A stretch of 64,000 nucleotides of DNA from Chitinimonas sp. BJYL2 (GTDB lineage Bacteria > Pseudomonadota > Gammaproteobacteria > Burkholderiales > Chitinimonadaceae): NCBI RefSeq assembly GCF_027257935.1, contig NZ_JANZKW010000001.1, forward strand, positions 868,001 to 932,000. Direction: 5' to 3'. The notes under the pieces were generated by a model that searched no databases, was not told the DNA's origin, and worked only from the letters and a program-made list of their open reading frames with translations. This document shows positions 1-9,213 of the stretch, piece after piece (within the stretch, counting starts at the first letter, position 1; each line of letters starts with the position of its first letter). Both the position numbers and the translations under genes were made by a program.

Positions 1-1003
1 AGCGCACGGTATCGCCGGCGGTGACGACATCGCTATCCGCCAGCGCAAAGCAGAGGGCGCTATTACCAAGACGGGCATAGGCATAGTTGAGTGCGCCCAG
101 CCGCTCTACCATCTCCACGGTCACGACCAGAGGGCCCTCCGGATCGCGTTGCAAATGCTCGGGACGGATGCCGAGCTGCCCCTGACCACTGCCCTGCACG
201 GTGGCCAGCGGCGTAAAGCCTAGGGTCGTACCATCGCCAAGCTGTACCTGTGCTGGCGCGGCTTGCCAGCTCGCGGGCAGGAAGTTCATGGCGGGCGAGC
301 CGATAAAGCCGGCGACAAAAGCGTTGGCAGGCTGGCGATACAGGTCCATGGGCGCACCCACCTGCTCGATCCGGCCATCACGCAGGACCACGATGCGGTC
401 AGCCAGCGTCATGGCCTCGACCTGATCATGGGTCACATAGATCATGGTGGTGCCCAGTTCCCGATGCAGGGCGGCGATTTCGACCCGCATGCGCAGGCGC
501 AATTCGGCATCCAGATTCGATAGCGGCTCGTCGAACAGGAACAGGCCGGGGTTCTGCACCAGTGCACGGCCGATCGCCACGCGCTGGCATTGCCCGCCCG
601 AGAGTTCGCCGGGTTTGCGATCCAGATAGGCCTCCAGGCGCAGGATGCGGACTGCGCGATCCAGCTTGCTGGCGATCTCGGCCTTGGGTTCGCCACGCAT
701 GCGCATGCCGAAAGTCAGGTTGTCACGCACGGTCATGTGCGGGTACAGCGCGTAGGACTGGAACACCATGGCGACCTGGCGGGCCGAGGGCGGTGCGTGG
801 GTCAGGTCCTGACCATCCATGGTCAGCGTGCCGGCGCTGATGTCCTCCAGACCCGCAATCATGCGCAGCAATGTGGACTTGCCACAGCCCGAGGGACCGA
901 CAAACACGATGAACTCGCCATCATGAACATGCAGGTCTACGCCATGGATGGTGGTGGTGCTGCCGAAGGTCTTGACGACGCCTTGAAGGGAGAGAGAGGC
1001 CAT
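1..1003 (-). CDS. Sugar ABC transporter ATP-binding protein (UgpC/MsmK type), 3' end cut by window edge
   Basis: Cytoplasmic ATPase that should power the MalF/MalG-type permeases encoded upstream in the same operon. The frame is open from the ATG at 1003 to base 1, giving 334 residues of a family that usually has about 360, so only the tail is missing. It shows Walker [10 protein letters not shown] (about residues 37-45), the Q-loop region [13 protein letters not shown], the ABC signature LSGGQ, Walker [17 protein letters not shown] and the switch histidine in YVTHDQ. The C-terminal part is the regulatory OB-like region of MalK/UgpC proteins (GIRPEH). The signature continues as [10 protein letters not shown], with Cys where Arg is usual. 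The start lies 7 bases after the oxidoreductase stop, so it is the last visible gene of an operon that begins with the solute-binding protein. Confidence 0.93.
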   Translation of the reverse strand, partial: MASLSLQGVVKTFGSTTTIHGVDLHVHDGEFIVFVGPSGCGKSTLLRMIAGLEDISAGTLTMDGQDLTHAPPSARQVAMVFQSYALYPHMTVRDNLTFGMRMRGEPKAEIASKLDRAVRILRLEAYLDRKPGELSGGQCQRVAIGRALVQNPGLFLFDEPLSNLDAELRLRMRVEIAALHRELGTTMIYVTHDQVEAMTLADRIVVLRDGRIEQVGAPMDLYRQPANAFVAGFIGSPAMNFLPASWQAAPAQVQLGDGTTLGFTPLATVQGSGQGQLGIRPEHLQRDPEGPLVVTVEMVERLGALNYAYARLGNSALCFALADSDVVTAGDTVR

Positions 1004-1010
1004 GGTGGTT

Positions 1011-2582
1011 TCAGTGTGTCGAGGCAGTGCGGGTGGCGACCTGCGCCGCATCCCAGGCCAGCGGAATGCCGGCAGCGGTAAGGCAGGACTGGAATTCGGC
1101 TCGGCGTGCGTCGCTTGCGTGGATCAAGGCCGGCTGGAGTCCGCTGTCGAGCGCGTGGACCGCCAGCAGGCCGGCGACCTCGCCGATGAGCCACTCCGCC
1201 GGGTGTACGCGGGTTGCGGCATTGACCAGATGGCTGACGCTGATGTTCTTGCAGGCTGGAATGAGGTTGTCGCACTGGGCCGGGATGAAACTGCCCAGCG
1301 GCAGCGTGAAGGGCCGTGCCCGTGCATTGGTACCGTGGCCGGATACGCAGGTGGGATGGATATCGATGTTGTACCAGACAGTGCCGACACTGTCGGGGCG
1401 GTTCACCGGGGTCAGCAAGCCGCCGTCGTAGGCGATGTCGGTCTGGTTCAGGCAATCCAGACCCACAATACGCCGTGATTCGCGTACGTAGACCTGCTGT
1501 GCCAGACCATCGGACGTGCCCAGCACATCGCCGGCCAGCTGCAGCTCGGGATAGCCGGTACCGCCGTCAGGGCGCGGCGCCGCCGTCTGCAACCAGTAGG
1601 CAAAGCTCAGCGAGAGCTGACGGGCGTGGGCTACCACCTCCGCCTCGGGCAGGCCGCCATCCAGCAAAGGCTGCAAGGCATAATCATTCTGCGCCCAGTT
1701 GATCAGCGAGACCTCGGCGCGTGGCGTGCGCCAGTTCCGCGCACTCACCACGCGACGATAGCGCCACAGGTCCAGTGTCTGTCCCTCACCGAACCAGGGC
1801 AGGGCAATCGAGCTGCCGCGACCACTGCCCGGAATGCGGTTGCTGAAGAGCGGATACCCATAGTGCGGCAAGAGGTAGCGGCACCAGAAGTCATAGGCCT
1901 CCGGCTTGGCCATCAGCGGGCCTGCCGACGCCTCGCGGCGCAGCGCCAGTACCTGTGTGACCGGCTGCTGATCAGCCGTCTGGGCCAGCGCGGGGGCATC
2001 AGCCTCACCGAAATCGGACTGGGCTTCCTTACCCAGACGGTAAGGCAGGCCCGCCAGCGCAATCACCTCGCCGGTATCGGTGGCATCAATCACGTAACGC
2101 GCGCGGATCGAGACCACGCCGCTGGCAGCCCGCACCACCACGCCCTCGACACGGCGCTCCTGGCGCCAGGCGCTGACCACCGCAGCGGTACGGATGATGC
2201 GTAGCAGACCGCGGTCCACAAAGGGTTGCAGCAAGGCTTGCAAATAGCTCGCGGCAACCCGTGGTTCGATGCAGAGGCGGCTGACCCAGCCATCGCCGGG
2301 ATTGGTCCCCTCGGTCATCTCGGTGCGATCCACGAAATCCGGCTGGTCCAGATAGTGTTGCCGCATGGCGGCGCGGAAAGCGCGGTAACTCGCGCTAGCA
2401 CCCGCGGTTTCGATCAGGCTGTGTTCATCCGGCGGCACACCCTGGGCAGTAAGCTGGCCACCCAGCCAGTCGTGCTCATGGGTCAGCACCACATAACGGC
2501 CGGCGCGGCAGGCTTGCCAGGCGGCCATCACGCCGCCAAGGCTACCGCCAATCACGGCAATATCGGTCTGCAACTCGATCAT
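1011..2582 (-). CDS. FAD-dependent oxidoreductase (FAD_oxidored, PF12831-like)
   Basis: A 523-residue flavoprotein of unknown substrate. The N-terminus is a Rossmann dinucleotide fold ([18 protein letters not shown], about residues 7-24) followed by a WLGGQLT segment typical of PF12831 proteins. A second FAD contact [18 protein letters not shown] lies near residues 160-177, and the C-terminal part has the conserved [10 protein letters not shown] and [19 protein letters not shown] stretches of this family. There is no signal peptide, so it is cytoplasmic. Its ATG overlaps the DUF4127 stop by four bases (ATGA), implying translational coupling. Family members often accompany carbohydrate genes, so oxidation of a sugar or glycoside is a reasonable inference, but the reaction is not known from sequence. 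Confidence 0.88.
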   Translation of the reverse strand: MIELQTDIAVIGGSLGGVMAAWQACRAGRYVVLTHEHDWLGGQLTAQGVPPDEHSLIETAGASASYRAFRAAMRQHYLDQPDFVDRTEMTEGTNPGDGWVSRLCIEPRVAASYLQALLQPFVDRGLLRIIRTAAVVSAWRQERRVEGVVVRAASGVVSIRARYVIDATDTGEVIALAGLPYRLGKEAQSDFGEADAPALAQTADQQPVTQVLALRREASAGPLMAKPEAYDFWCRYLLPHYGYPLFSNRIPGSGRGSSIALPWFGEGQTLDLWRYRRVVSARNWRTPRAEVSLINWAQNDYALQPLLDGGLPEAEVVAHARQLSLSFAYWLQTAAPRPDGGTGYPELQLAGDVLGTSDGLAQQVYVRESRRIVGLDCLNQTDIAYDGGLLTPVNRPDSVGTVWYNIDIHPTCVSGHGTNARARPFTLPLGSFIPAQCDNLIPACKNISVSHLVNAATRVHPAEWLIGEVAGLLAVHALDSGLQPALIHASDARRAEFQSCLTAAGIPLAWDAAQVATRTASTH

Positions 2583-4063
2583 GCCGTCGCCTCCAGTCGC
2601 AGTCCGATTTCAAAACTGCGATCCCAGGGCAGATACACATCACACACCCGGTAGCCAAGCTGGTGGTGCTGTGCAAAGGCCTCGGCAAAGGGCATGAACA
2701 GATCGGCAATCCGCACCCGCCGCGCCTCGGCATCCAGTTGGGATTCATCAACCCCGATACGAAAGGTCTGGCGCAGCACCGCCTGATACAACAGGTCTTC
2801 CAACAGGCGCAGCGCCAGGTTATGGCGATTGGCACTGCTGTCTGGCGAGCGGCACAGGGCACACTGCGCCAGCAAGCCCCCCAGCGTATTGCCGGCGGTA
2901 TTCCAGCCGCTGTAGCCCGCCAGACAATTCAGCGGTAGCGCTTCGGCCAGTGCGTTGATCATCAGCGGGTCACCGCCATTGGCATAGGCCAGATCCGCGA
3001 CAGCAATCCGCTTGCCTTCCTCATGCCAGCGCAGCAGTTGCGCGTACCAGTGCACAGCCACCCCCGGCGCATGCGCCAAGGGTTTGCGCATGGCCCAGTC
3101 TCCCTGGGCCGTACCCTGGGTGTGCACGGCGAGTATCAGGTCGGCTTGCGCAACGTCCGTCACGATCTCGCCGCCCACCGCCGCAATCTGGCCACTCACG
3201 GATTCGAGAACCGGCCGATCCTCATACAGCGCATGCAGATGAACGATATGGGCGGGATCGCTGGGATGCAGATACACACGCAGTGCCGGCGTTCCACTCA
3301 AGCGTCCGTGCAGATGGGCGCACAGGGTATGGATGACTTCATCAGCGCCGGGATAGATGGCTACCCGGTCCGCCAAGCCACGCTCGCTGACGGCCGCCTG
3401 CAACTGGCGCCGCTCGGCAATGTTGAAACCGTACTCGGCCGTATCGTCCTGCGGCAGGATCAGCCGGTCGATCACGCCGTGCTCGACCATCTCCAGCGCC
3501 AATTTGGTGAGGGCGTAGTTGCGGGTACGGGTGAGCAGGTAGTCCTGGCGGATGGCGGCAGGAATGGCGGCCTCGGCCGCTTCGGCGACGCGCTCGTCGT
3601 CGGGCTGACCCAGCTGTTCAAAGCGATCCCGATGAAATGACCAGCGCCAGATGGTTTCGCCATGCTCGCGCCAATACAGCTTCTCTTCCTCGTTCACATT
3701 GTTGTTGGAGAGCCGCATGGTCGCGGCAAAAGCGTAGATGGGCTTGGCCGGGTAACGCTGGCGGATTTCGAACAGCACGGCCAGCCACTGCACCAGGTCC
3801 TCGAAGCTGTCTTCGATGAAGCGCGAGGGTACCAAGCCGCCGTAGCACAGCATGTCGAGCGAGATCACGAAGCCCTCGGCCTGCTCGGCCTCGTCGATCA
3901 GCCAGTCGCTGAGGAGGCGCCGATCTGCCGGCGTACGCAGATGACCCAGCGCCGCCACCGGAGGCGTGCGTAGCTGCCAGCCGGCTGCGTCGACCAGCCA
4001 TTGCACCTGCTCCCGGACGACCGGACGACCATCGACCGGCAAAGCAACAATACGGGGATTCAT
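2579..4063 (-). CDS. DUF4127 family protein
   Basis: A 494-residue protein that begins IVALPVDGRPVVREQ and contains SLDMLCYGGLVPSR, MRLSNNNVNEEEKLYW and ILPQDDTAEYGFN, which are hallmarks of DUF4127. The invariant acidic, Asn and Arg residues in these stretches look like an active site, but no activity is assigned here. There is no signal peptide, so a cytoplasmic location is expected. It overlaps the GH38 gene upstream and the FAD oxidoreductase downstream by four bases each, so the three proteins are probably made together and act on the same imported glycan. An enzymatic role in sugar processing is inferred from context only. Confidence 0.87.
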   Translation of the reverse strand: MNPRIVALPVDGRPVVREQVQWLVDAAGWQLRTPPVAALGHLRTPADRRLLSDWLIDEAEQAEGFVISLDMLCYGGLVPSRFIEDSFEDLVQWLAVLFEIRQRYPAKPIYAFAATMRLSNNNVNEEEKLYWREHGETIWRWSFHRDRFEQLGQPDDERVAEAAEAAIPAAIRQDYLLTRTRNYALTKLALEMVEHGVIDRLILPQDDTAEYGFNIAERRQLQAAVSERGLADRVAIYPGADEVIHTLCAHLHGRLSGTPALRVYLHPSDPAHIVHLHALYEDRPVLESVSGQIAAVGGEIVTDVAQADLILAVHTQGTAQGDWAMRKPLAHAPGVAVHWYAQLLRWHEEGKRIAVADLAYANGGDPLMINALAEALPLNCLAGYSGWNTAGNTLGGLLAQCALCRSPDSSANRHNLALRLLEDLLYQAVLRQTFRIGVDESQLDAEARRVRIADLFMPFAEAFAQHHQLGYRVCDVYLPWDRSFEIGLRLEATA

Positions 4064-6594
4064 GATTTCACTCGCCAGGTTTGCAGCTGGCGCGGTGCCA
4101 GCTGGCGTATCTGCTCAGGCATGGCCTGACCCAGACCGTTCACACGGGTCCAGCCTGCAGGCAACTGGAAATCCTGCACCGTATCGGTCGGATTCCAGAT
4201 CCGCAGCTCGCGGACATCGCCCACGCGGCGCAGTGCGCTGATCTGTACCGTGGGGTTGGCGATATCCAGCGGCGCACCCCATTGGGTGCCATGGCCGCGC
4301 AGGGTGAGCACCGGTCGGCGGAAAGCCTGCGCCCGGGTCAGCACGGCATGGGCGGCTTCGCCGGGCAAGAGGCGGCCCAGGCGGAAGTCGGCATGGTCCT
4401 CGCCGAGGCACTGGGCGCCCGGCGTGGCCATATCGGGGCCGGCACCCACGCCACGGGTCACCAGATCCCGGCGTGACAACCAGCCCACACTGCGCACCAG
4501 CGTAAGGCCCAGCCAGGCCCGACCGGCGTGTTCCAGCAGCTCGAACTCCTGCAAACCGCGGTGCAGCACATAGCGGTCCGCCGCCAATACTGCGCTGTTG
4601 CTGGGATTTACGGCCACCGGCATTTCCTGCTTGCTCGGGCTGGCCGGGTAGCAAGCACGGCGCAGCGGGCGCCAGGTCCAGTCAAATGCGCTGTCGGCCC
4701 AGCTGCCGGGTGTCTCGGCGGGCAAGGGCAGCAATAGCCGCGTGCGCTGATCCTTGGCGCGATTGGTCCAGACCAGCTGGACATCGACCTCGGCACTGTC
4801 GCCGATCAGGCGCAGGCGCAGGGTGCCGGTATTGCTGACTTGCTCGGCGCTGGCGCCTTGACGATCCGCATCGAGCCCGGCCGGAACCGTCATGCTGAAC
4901 GCCAGCACCAGTTCCTGCACCAGCCCGGCATGGTGCTGCGATTCCAGGGTAAAGCGTTCATGCAACACGGCATGTTGCTGTGGCGGGGGGGCGTAGTTGT
5001 AGCTGTCGCCCGCATCCAGCTCGCTCAGCAGGCACAGCGCAAGCGGTGCATCGCCGAGGCGCAGGTCCTGCCAGTGCAGGCGGCCGTCGGCATCGAGTGC
5101 GATACGGACGTGGCCATTGGCGATCACGCCCGGCGTCATCGGCGGGCTGGCCGCGCCCTCTGCCGGTTCGACGGTACAGGCGGATGTGGCCAGTCCGTCC
5201 AGTGCCAGCGGCACAGCCAGCGTGTAGCGATGGCCTTCGACCACATCGGGAAAATCGTCCAGTGGCGAGCGGAACACCCGCGCCGGCATGCAATCGAGCA
5301 GCGCGGTCGGCATGGCCTCACCACAGGGGCTGCGCAGGGTGAGCCCTGCATGGGCGGTACCGGCCAGAAACACGCTGATCAGCACGGTTTCACGCCGCGC
5401 CTGGGGCAGGGGGTTGAAGAAGGTCAGGCGGCTGTCATCGGCAAACACCCCGCCCGGATGCGCTTCATGCTGGCGCAGGGCAATCAGCCCGCCCGCACTC
5501 AGGGCCTGATCGCGCAAGGCATCGAGGCGTTCATCGAGCTGGGCGTAGCGGGTCAGCATCTCGTCGTGCACGCTGTCCACGCTACAGCCGCAGATCGAAT
5601 CATGGGCTTGCTGCTGGATCAGCAATCGCCAGCTGTGCTCCAGATAACGTGCCGGCCAGGCCGCCACGGTCAAGGCGGCCCACAGCGGCTCGATCTCGCC
5701 CAGTAGCCGGTCTTCCGCCTGCTGGTTGAGGCGCTTGAGGTAACGGCGGGTCGACAACACATCCGGCAGCACAAAGGCATAGGGCGCGATATTGGCGCGC
5801 AACTCGCCCCGTACGGTTCCGCGCCGCCCCTCGCTCGCTGCCAGCGTACGGGCAACCTGCTCGGGCAAGCTGGTTTCGATCAAGGGGCAATCCGGGTGCT
5901 GTGCGTTCCAGCGGGCGATTCTTTCCGCTATGCCTTCCACCGGCAGCAGATGATCGCCGCCTTGGGTCAGCAGCAGGTGCGGGGTAAGGGCACGCGGGCG
6001 GATCTGATCGAGATAGCGCTGCAGCGCGCCCTCCCAGTCCGCCACATTGAGCGGATGCTGATAGTAGCCCTGGGTGAGATACAAGGTCGGCACGACGCTG
6101 CCATCGGGTGCGGCCCAGTCGAGTTCCGAATGCGGATGATCGAGCCCGCGCCATAACACGGCACTGTCCAGCCCCATATGACGCAGGAGCTGCGGCATCT
6201 GCGACGGGTGCCCAAAGGTATCCGGCAGATAACCCACAAAGGCGCTGCTGCCTGCCGCGCGCGCATCCTGCAAGCCCAGCTCCAGATTGCGCAGCAGCGC
6301 TTCACCGTGGGCCAGAAAGCCATCCGCCATCACATACCAGGGGCCAAGCTGCAACTTGCCGGCTGCCGCCAGGGCACGGACCCGCTGCGCCAGCGCAGGC
6401 TCGGCCTCGCGCAGCAGGTCTTCCAGCGCGGCGGTCTGGCCGTCGAACAAGAAATACTGCAGCTCGCCACGCTCCAGCTGGCCGGCCACGGTTTCCATCA
6501 CCGCCAGCAAGCGGGCCATGAAGCGCTGATGCGAGAAATACCACTCGCGATCCCAATGGGTCTGGACCACGACCCCCACCTGATACGTGCTCAT
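4060..6594 (-). CDS. Alpha-mannosidase, glycoside hydrolase family 38
   Basis: An 844-residue GH38 enzyme expected to release alpha-linked mannose, or a substituted mannose, from imported oligosaccharides. The N-terminal catalytic domain carries the zinc-binding QTHWDREWY motif (His13, Asp15) and GYLPDTFGHPSQMPQLL, whose Asp (about residue 125) is the family nucleophile. HDSICGCSVDSVHDEM near residues 333-348 is the second zinc-site and central-domain signature. The rest forms the GH38 C-terminal beta-rich domains. With no signal peptide it should be cytoplasmic, as for E. coli MngB, but an ABC transporter rather than a PTS supplies its substrate. It overlaps the permease upstream and DUF4127 downstream by four bases each. 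Exact linkage specificity cannot be read from sequence. Confidence 0.95.
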   Translation of the reverse strand: MSTYQVGVVVQTHWDREWYFSHQRFMARLLAVMETVAGQLERGELQYFLFDGQTAALEDLLREAEPALAQRVRALAAAGKLQLGPWYVMADGFLAHGEALLRNLELGLQDARAAGSSAFVGYLPDTFGHPSQMPQLLRHMGLDSAVLWRGLDHPHSELDWAAPDGSVVPTLYLTQGYYQHPLNVADWEGALQRYLDQIRPRALTPHLLLTQGGDHLLPVEGIAERIARWNAQHPDCPLIETSLPEQVARTLAASEGRRGTVRGELRANIAPYAFVLPDVLSTRRYLKRLNQQAEDRLLGEIEPLWAALTVAAWPARYLEHSWRLLIQQQAHDSICGCSVDSVHDEMLTRYAQLDERLDALRDQALSAGGLIALRQHEAHPGGVFADDSRLTFFNPLPQARRETVLISVFLAGTAHAGLTLRSPCGEAMPTALLDCMPARVFRSPLDDFPDVVEGHRYTLAVPLALDGLATSACTVEPAEGAASPPMTPGVIANGHVRIALDADGRLHWQDLRLGDAPLALCLLSELDAGDSYNYAPPPQQHAVLHERFTLESQHHAGLVQELVLAFSMTVPAGLDADRQGASAEQVSNTGTLRLRLIGDSAEVDVQLVWTNRAKDQRTRLLLPLPAETPGSWADSAFDWTWRPLRRACYPASPSKQEMPVAVNPSNSAVLAADRYVLHRGLQEFELLEHAGRAWLGLTLVRSVGWLSRRDLVTRGVGAGPDMATPGAQCLGEDHADFRLGRLLPGEAAHAVLTRAQAFRRPVLTLRGHGTQWGAPLDIANPTVQISALRRVGDVRELRIWNPTDTVQDFQLPAGWTRVNGLGQAMPEQIRQLAPRQLQTWRVKS

Positions 6595-7451
6595 CCTTTG
6601 ACGGCTCCCTTGAGTGCGCCTTCAATGAAAAAGCGCTGGCTGAAACCGAAGACGATCAGGATCGGGATCAGCGAAAACACCGCACCGGCGGCAACCAGTC
6701 GCCAGTCCATGGAAAACGCGCTGGCCAGCCGGTTGACACCCAGCGGCAAGGTATAGAGCTGCGGGTCATCAATCAGGATCAGCGGCCAAAGGAAGTCCCC
6801 CCAGACCGCAATGAAGCTGAACACCGCAAGCGTCGCGAGCGAGGGCTTGGACAGGGGCAGCAGCACATGCCACCAGATGCGCAGCCGCGAGACGCCCTCC
6901 ATGATGGCCGCTTCTTCCAGCGCGGCCGGAATGGTGCTGAAGGCCTGACGCATGAAGAAAATGCCGAAAGCCGTGCAGGCATGCGGCACCACCAGACCCA
7001 GATAGGAATTCTGCAGTCCCAGGGCAATCGCCAGCTCGTAGACCGGGATCATCAGCAACTGGAATGGAATCATCATCGAGGCCAGCAGGACCCCGAACAC
7101 CCAGCGGCGGCCGCGAAAGCGCATCCTTGCCAGCGGGTAGGCCGCCAGCGAAGCAAAGATCAGGTTCGAGCTGACTGCCAGCACCGCCACGATCAGGCTG
7201 TTAGCCAGATAACGCAGCATGGGCTGACCCTCGAATACCCGCGCATAGTTGCTGAGCGTGGGTTCGGCCGGCAGCAGGCTAGGCGGATAGGCAAACAGGT
7301 TCTCGCTGCCAGACTTGAGCGAGGTGCTCAGCAGCCACAGGAAAGGGCCGATGGTCAGCAGGGTGACCAGCAGCAGACCGGCATAGCGCAAGGCCGCATC
7401 GAGCAGATCACGGCGGCGCTTCTGGGCAGGGGTCCAGCGGGGCAGGGTCAT
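6591..7451 (-). CDS. Carbohydrate ABC transporter permease (MalG type)
   Basis: A 286-residue inner-membrane permease with six predicted membrane spans, the first being YAGLLLVTLLTIGPFLWLL. The EAA loop that contacts the ATPase is visible as EEAAIMEGVSRLRIWWHVLLPLSKPSL, and the C-terminus FFIEGALKGAVKG is typical of MalG-type proteins. It begins 5 bases after the MalF-type permease and overlaps the GH38 start by four bases. Together with the partner permease, the solute-binding protein and the UgpC-like ATPase it forms a complete CUT1-type oligosaccharide importer. Confidence 0.95.
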   Translation of the reverse strand: MTLPRWTPAQKRRRDLLDAALRYAGLLLVTLLTIGPFLWLLSTSLKSGSENLFAYPPSLLPAEPTLSNYARVFEGQPMLRYLANSLIVAVLAVSSNLIFASLAAYPLARMRFRGRRWVFGVLLASMMIPFQLLMIPVYELAIALGLQNSYLGLVVPHACTAFGIFFMRQAFSTIPAALEEAAIMEGVSRLRIWWHVLLPLSKPSLATLAVFSFIAVWGDFLWPLILIDDPQLYTLPLGVNRLASAFSMDWRLVAAGAVFSLIPILIVFGFSQRFFIEGALKGAVKG

Positions 7452-7456
7452 CGGTA

Positions 7457-8320
7457 TCAGCCTTCCTGCTTCAACAGGCGCAGGTTCACCAGCGAGAGGA
7501 TCAGGGTCACCGCGAACAGCACCACGCCGATCGCGGCGGCATAGCCCATCTCGAACTCCACAAAGGCGGACTCATAGAGGTAGAACACCAGCGTCTTGCT
7601 GCTGTCCAGCGGGCCGCCGCGCGTCATCACATACACTTCCTCGAAGACCTTCATGGCGGCGATCGAGGACATGACCGTGACCACGGCCACCGAGGGCTTG
7701 AGCATGGGCAGGGTGATATGCAGGGTTTGCTGCCAGCGGCTCACCCCTTCCACCTCGGCCGCCTCGTAAAGATGGCGCGGAATTGCCTGCAGGCCGGCGA
7801 GGTAAATCACCATGTAGTAACCCATGCCGGCCCAGATGGTCACCGCCATCACGCTGAACAAGGCATTGGCCGGATCGGTGAGGAAGGCCACGGGGTTATC
7901 GGTGAGGCCAGTGGCGAGCAGAAAGTGATTGAGGATGCCACGCTCCTCGTAGACCCACTTCCACACCAGACCGCTGATCACCAGCGAGGTGACGACCGGC
8001 AGGTAGATCAGAGCACGGAACAGGCGAATGCCGGGCAGGGCCTTGTTGACCAGCAGGGCGAGAAAGATCGGCAGGATCACCAGCATCGGCACCGCCACCA
8101 GCAGATAGAGCAAGGTATTGCGCAAGGCGCCCCAGAAAAACGGGTCGGCCCACAGGCGCACATAGTTGTCCCAGCCGACAAAGTGCGATGACGTGATCAG
8201 GTTGAAATCGGTAAAGCTGAGCCAGATGGCTTTGCCGGCCGGATACAGCACGAACAGGCCCAAAATGGCACAGGCCGGTATCAGGAACAGATAGGGCAGC
8301 AGCGGATGACTCAGGCGCAT
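7457..8320 (-). CDS. Carbohydrate ABC transporter permease (MalF type)
   Basis: A 287-residue inner-membrane permease. The chosen ATG at 8320 gives MRLSHPLLPYLFLIPACAILGLFVLYP, a normal CUT1 permease N-terminus; the longer open frame upstream is only read-through over the kinase gene. Further spans follow, with the EAA motif seen as YEAAEVEGVSRWQQTLHITLPMLKP and a final span near the C-terminus. The start overlaps the end of the ROK kinase by ten bases, and MalG follows after 5 bases. Confidence 0.94.
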   Translation of the reverse strand: MRLSHPLLPYLFLIPACAILGLFVLYPAGKAIWLSFTDFNLITSSHFVGWDNYVRLWADPFFWGALRNTLLYLLVAVPMLVILPIFLALLVNKALPGIRLFRALIYLPVVTSLVISGLVWKWVYEERGILNHFLLATGLTDNPVAFLTDPANALFSVMAVTIWAGMGYYMVIYLAGLQAIPRHLYEAAEVEGVSRWQQTLHITLPMLKPSVAVVTVMSSIAAMKVFEEVYVMTRGGPLDSSKTLVFYLYESAFVEFEMGYAAAIGVVLFAVTLILSLVNLRLLKQEG

Positions 8321-9213
8321 GACGGGGACTCCAGATGTGCCCACAGCCGGCAGGCCGCACCGATCACGCCCGCATCGTTGCCCAGCTTGGCAGGCACGAC
8401 GTTCACCGGGATGCCATCGGCCTTGAGACGCAGGCTCAGCCCGGGCCACCAGACCCAGTCCACCCGGATCAAGCCGCCGCCCAGCACGATGCGGGCGGGG
8501 TTGTAGGTCCAGTGCAGATTGGTGATCTGGGCGGCGAGCAGATCCAGCCATTCTTCCAGTGCCTGCATGGCCGCGCCCTCGCCAGCCTGCACGGCGGCAA
8601 TCACGGCCTCACCCGATTCACCCTGCCCGCCATGCAAATGGTGCAGACGCTGCAGGCCGGTGCCGGAGAGCAGGGATTCGAGTGTCATCCAGCCACCGTG
8701 GCGCGACCAGATCTGCTGGCGCCCGAAGTGGCCGGCCAGATGGCTGCTGCCGGTGACGATATCGCCCCCGATCGCCAAGGCACCACCCAGCCCGGTGCCC
8801 AGCGTCAGCATGGCGACCTGCTCGCAACCCGCCGCCGCGCCACGCCACAACTCGCCCCGCAAGGCCGCATGGACATCGTTTTCCACCGTCACCGGCAAGC
8901 CAAAGCGATGGTGGAGCGTGTCGCCGATACGCGTACCGGCCCAGCCGGGAATCGCATTGGTCGCATCCAGCACCACGCCCGTGTGGCGGTCGATCACGCC
9001 GGCCGAAGAAATCCCGATCCCCGCCAGCTCAGGCGCACCGGCACGGGCATGCAGGTCCGTCAGCGCGGCCACCAGGTTATCCAGTACCCGGGCGCCGCCG
9101 GCACTGGCCTGGGTGGGCGTCGTATCGCCCAGCAGTTCGCGGCCCGTGTCGTCGATCAGCGCCGTGCGTATCTTGGTGCCACCCAGATCGGCGGCCAGAC
9201 AGACCCGATTCAT
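8311..9213 (-). CDS. ROK-family sugar kinase lacking the usual zinc cysteines
   Basis: A 300-residue ROK protein and candidate ATP-dependent kinase for an amino sugar or hexose. It shows the phosphate-binding start AADLGGTKIRTALID, GIGISSAGVID, the ENDVHAALRGE segment with the expected catalytic Asp, and LTLGTGLGGAL. The usual ROK zinc motif (GH, then CxCGxxGCxE) is not kept: the region reads LAGHFGRQQIWSRHGGWMTLE, so the His remains but the cysteines are absent. The ATG at 9213 overlaps the upstream stop as TGATG and has a GGGGTG ribosome-site candidate six bases ahead; the longer form would start with GTG. With NanE encoded nearby, ManNAc or GlcNAc is the best substrate guess, and mannose or fructose remain possible. 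Confidence 0.88.
   Translation of the reverse strand: MNRVCLAADLGGTKIRTALIDDTGRELLGDTTPTQASAGGARVLDNLVAALTDLHARAGAPELAGIGISSAGVIDRHTGVVLDATNAIPGWAGTRIGDTLHHRFGLPVTVENDVHAALRGELWRGAAAGCEQVAMLTLGTGLGGALAIGGDIVTGSSHLAGHFGRQQIWSRHGGWMTLESLLSGTGLQRLHHLHGGQGESGEAVIAAVQAGEGAAMQALEEWLDLLAAQITNLHWTYNPARIVLGGGLIRVDWVWWPGLSLRLKADGIPVNVVPAKLGNDAGVIGAACRLWAHLESPSCA

Noticed and set aside
442-696. Short minus-strand frame that might suggest a broken gene at the left edge
   Set aside because: The ABC ATPase reads open in another frame from 1003 to base 1 with all nucleotide-binding motifs, so nothing is broken.
7457-8551. Longer form of the MalF-type permease
   Set aside because: The extra 77 codons read through the kinase gene in another frame and do not resemble a permease N-terminus; ATG 8320 gives the normal start.
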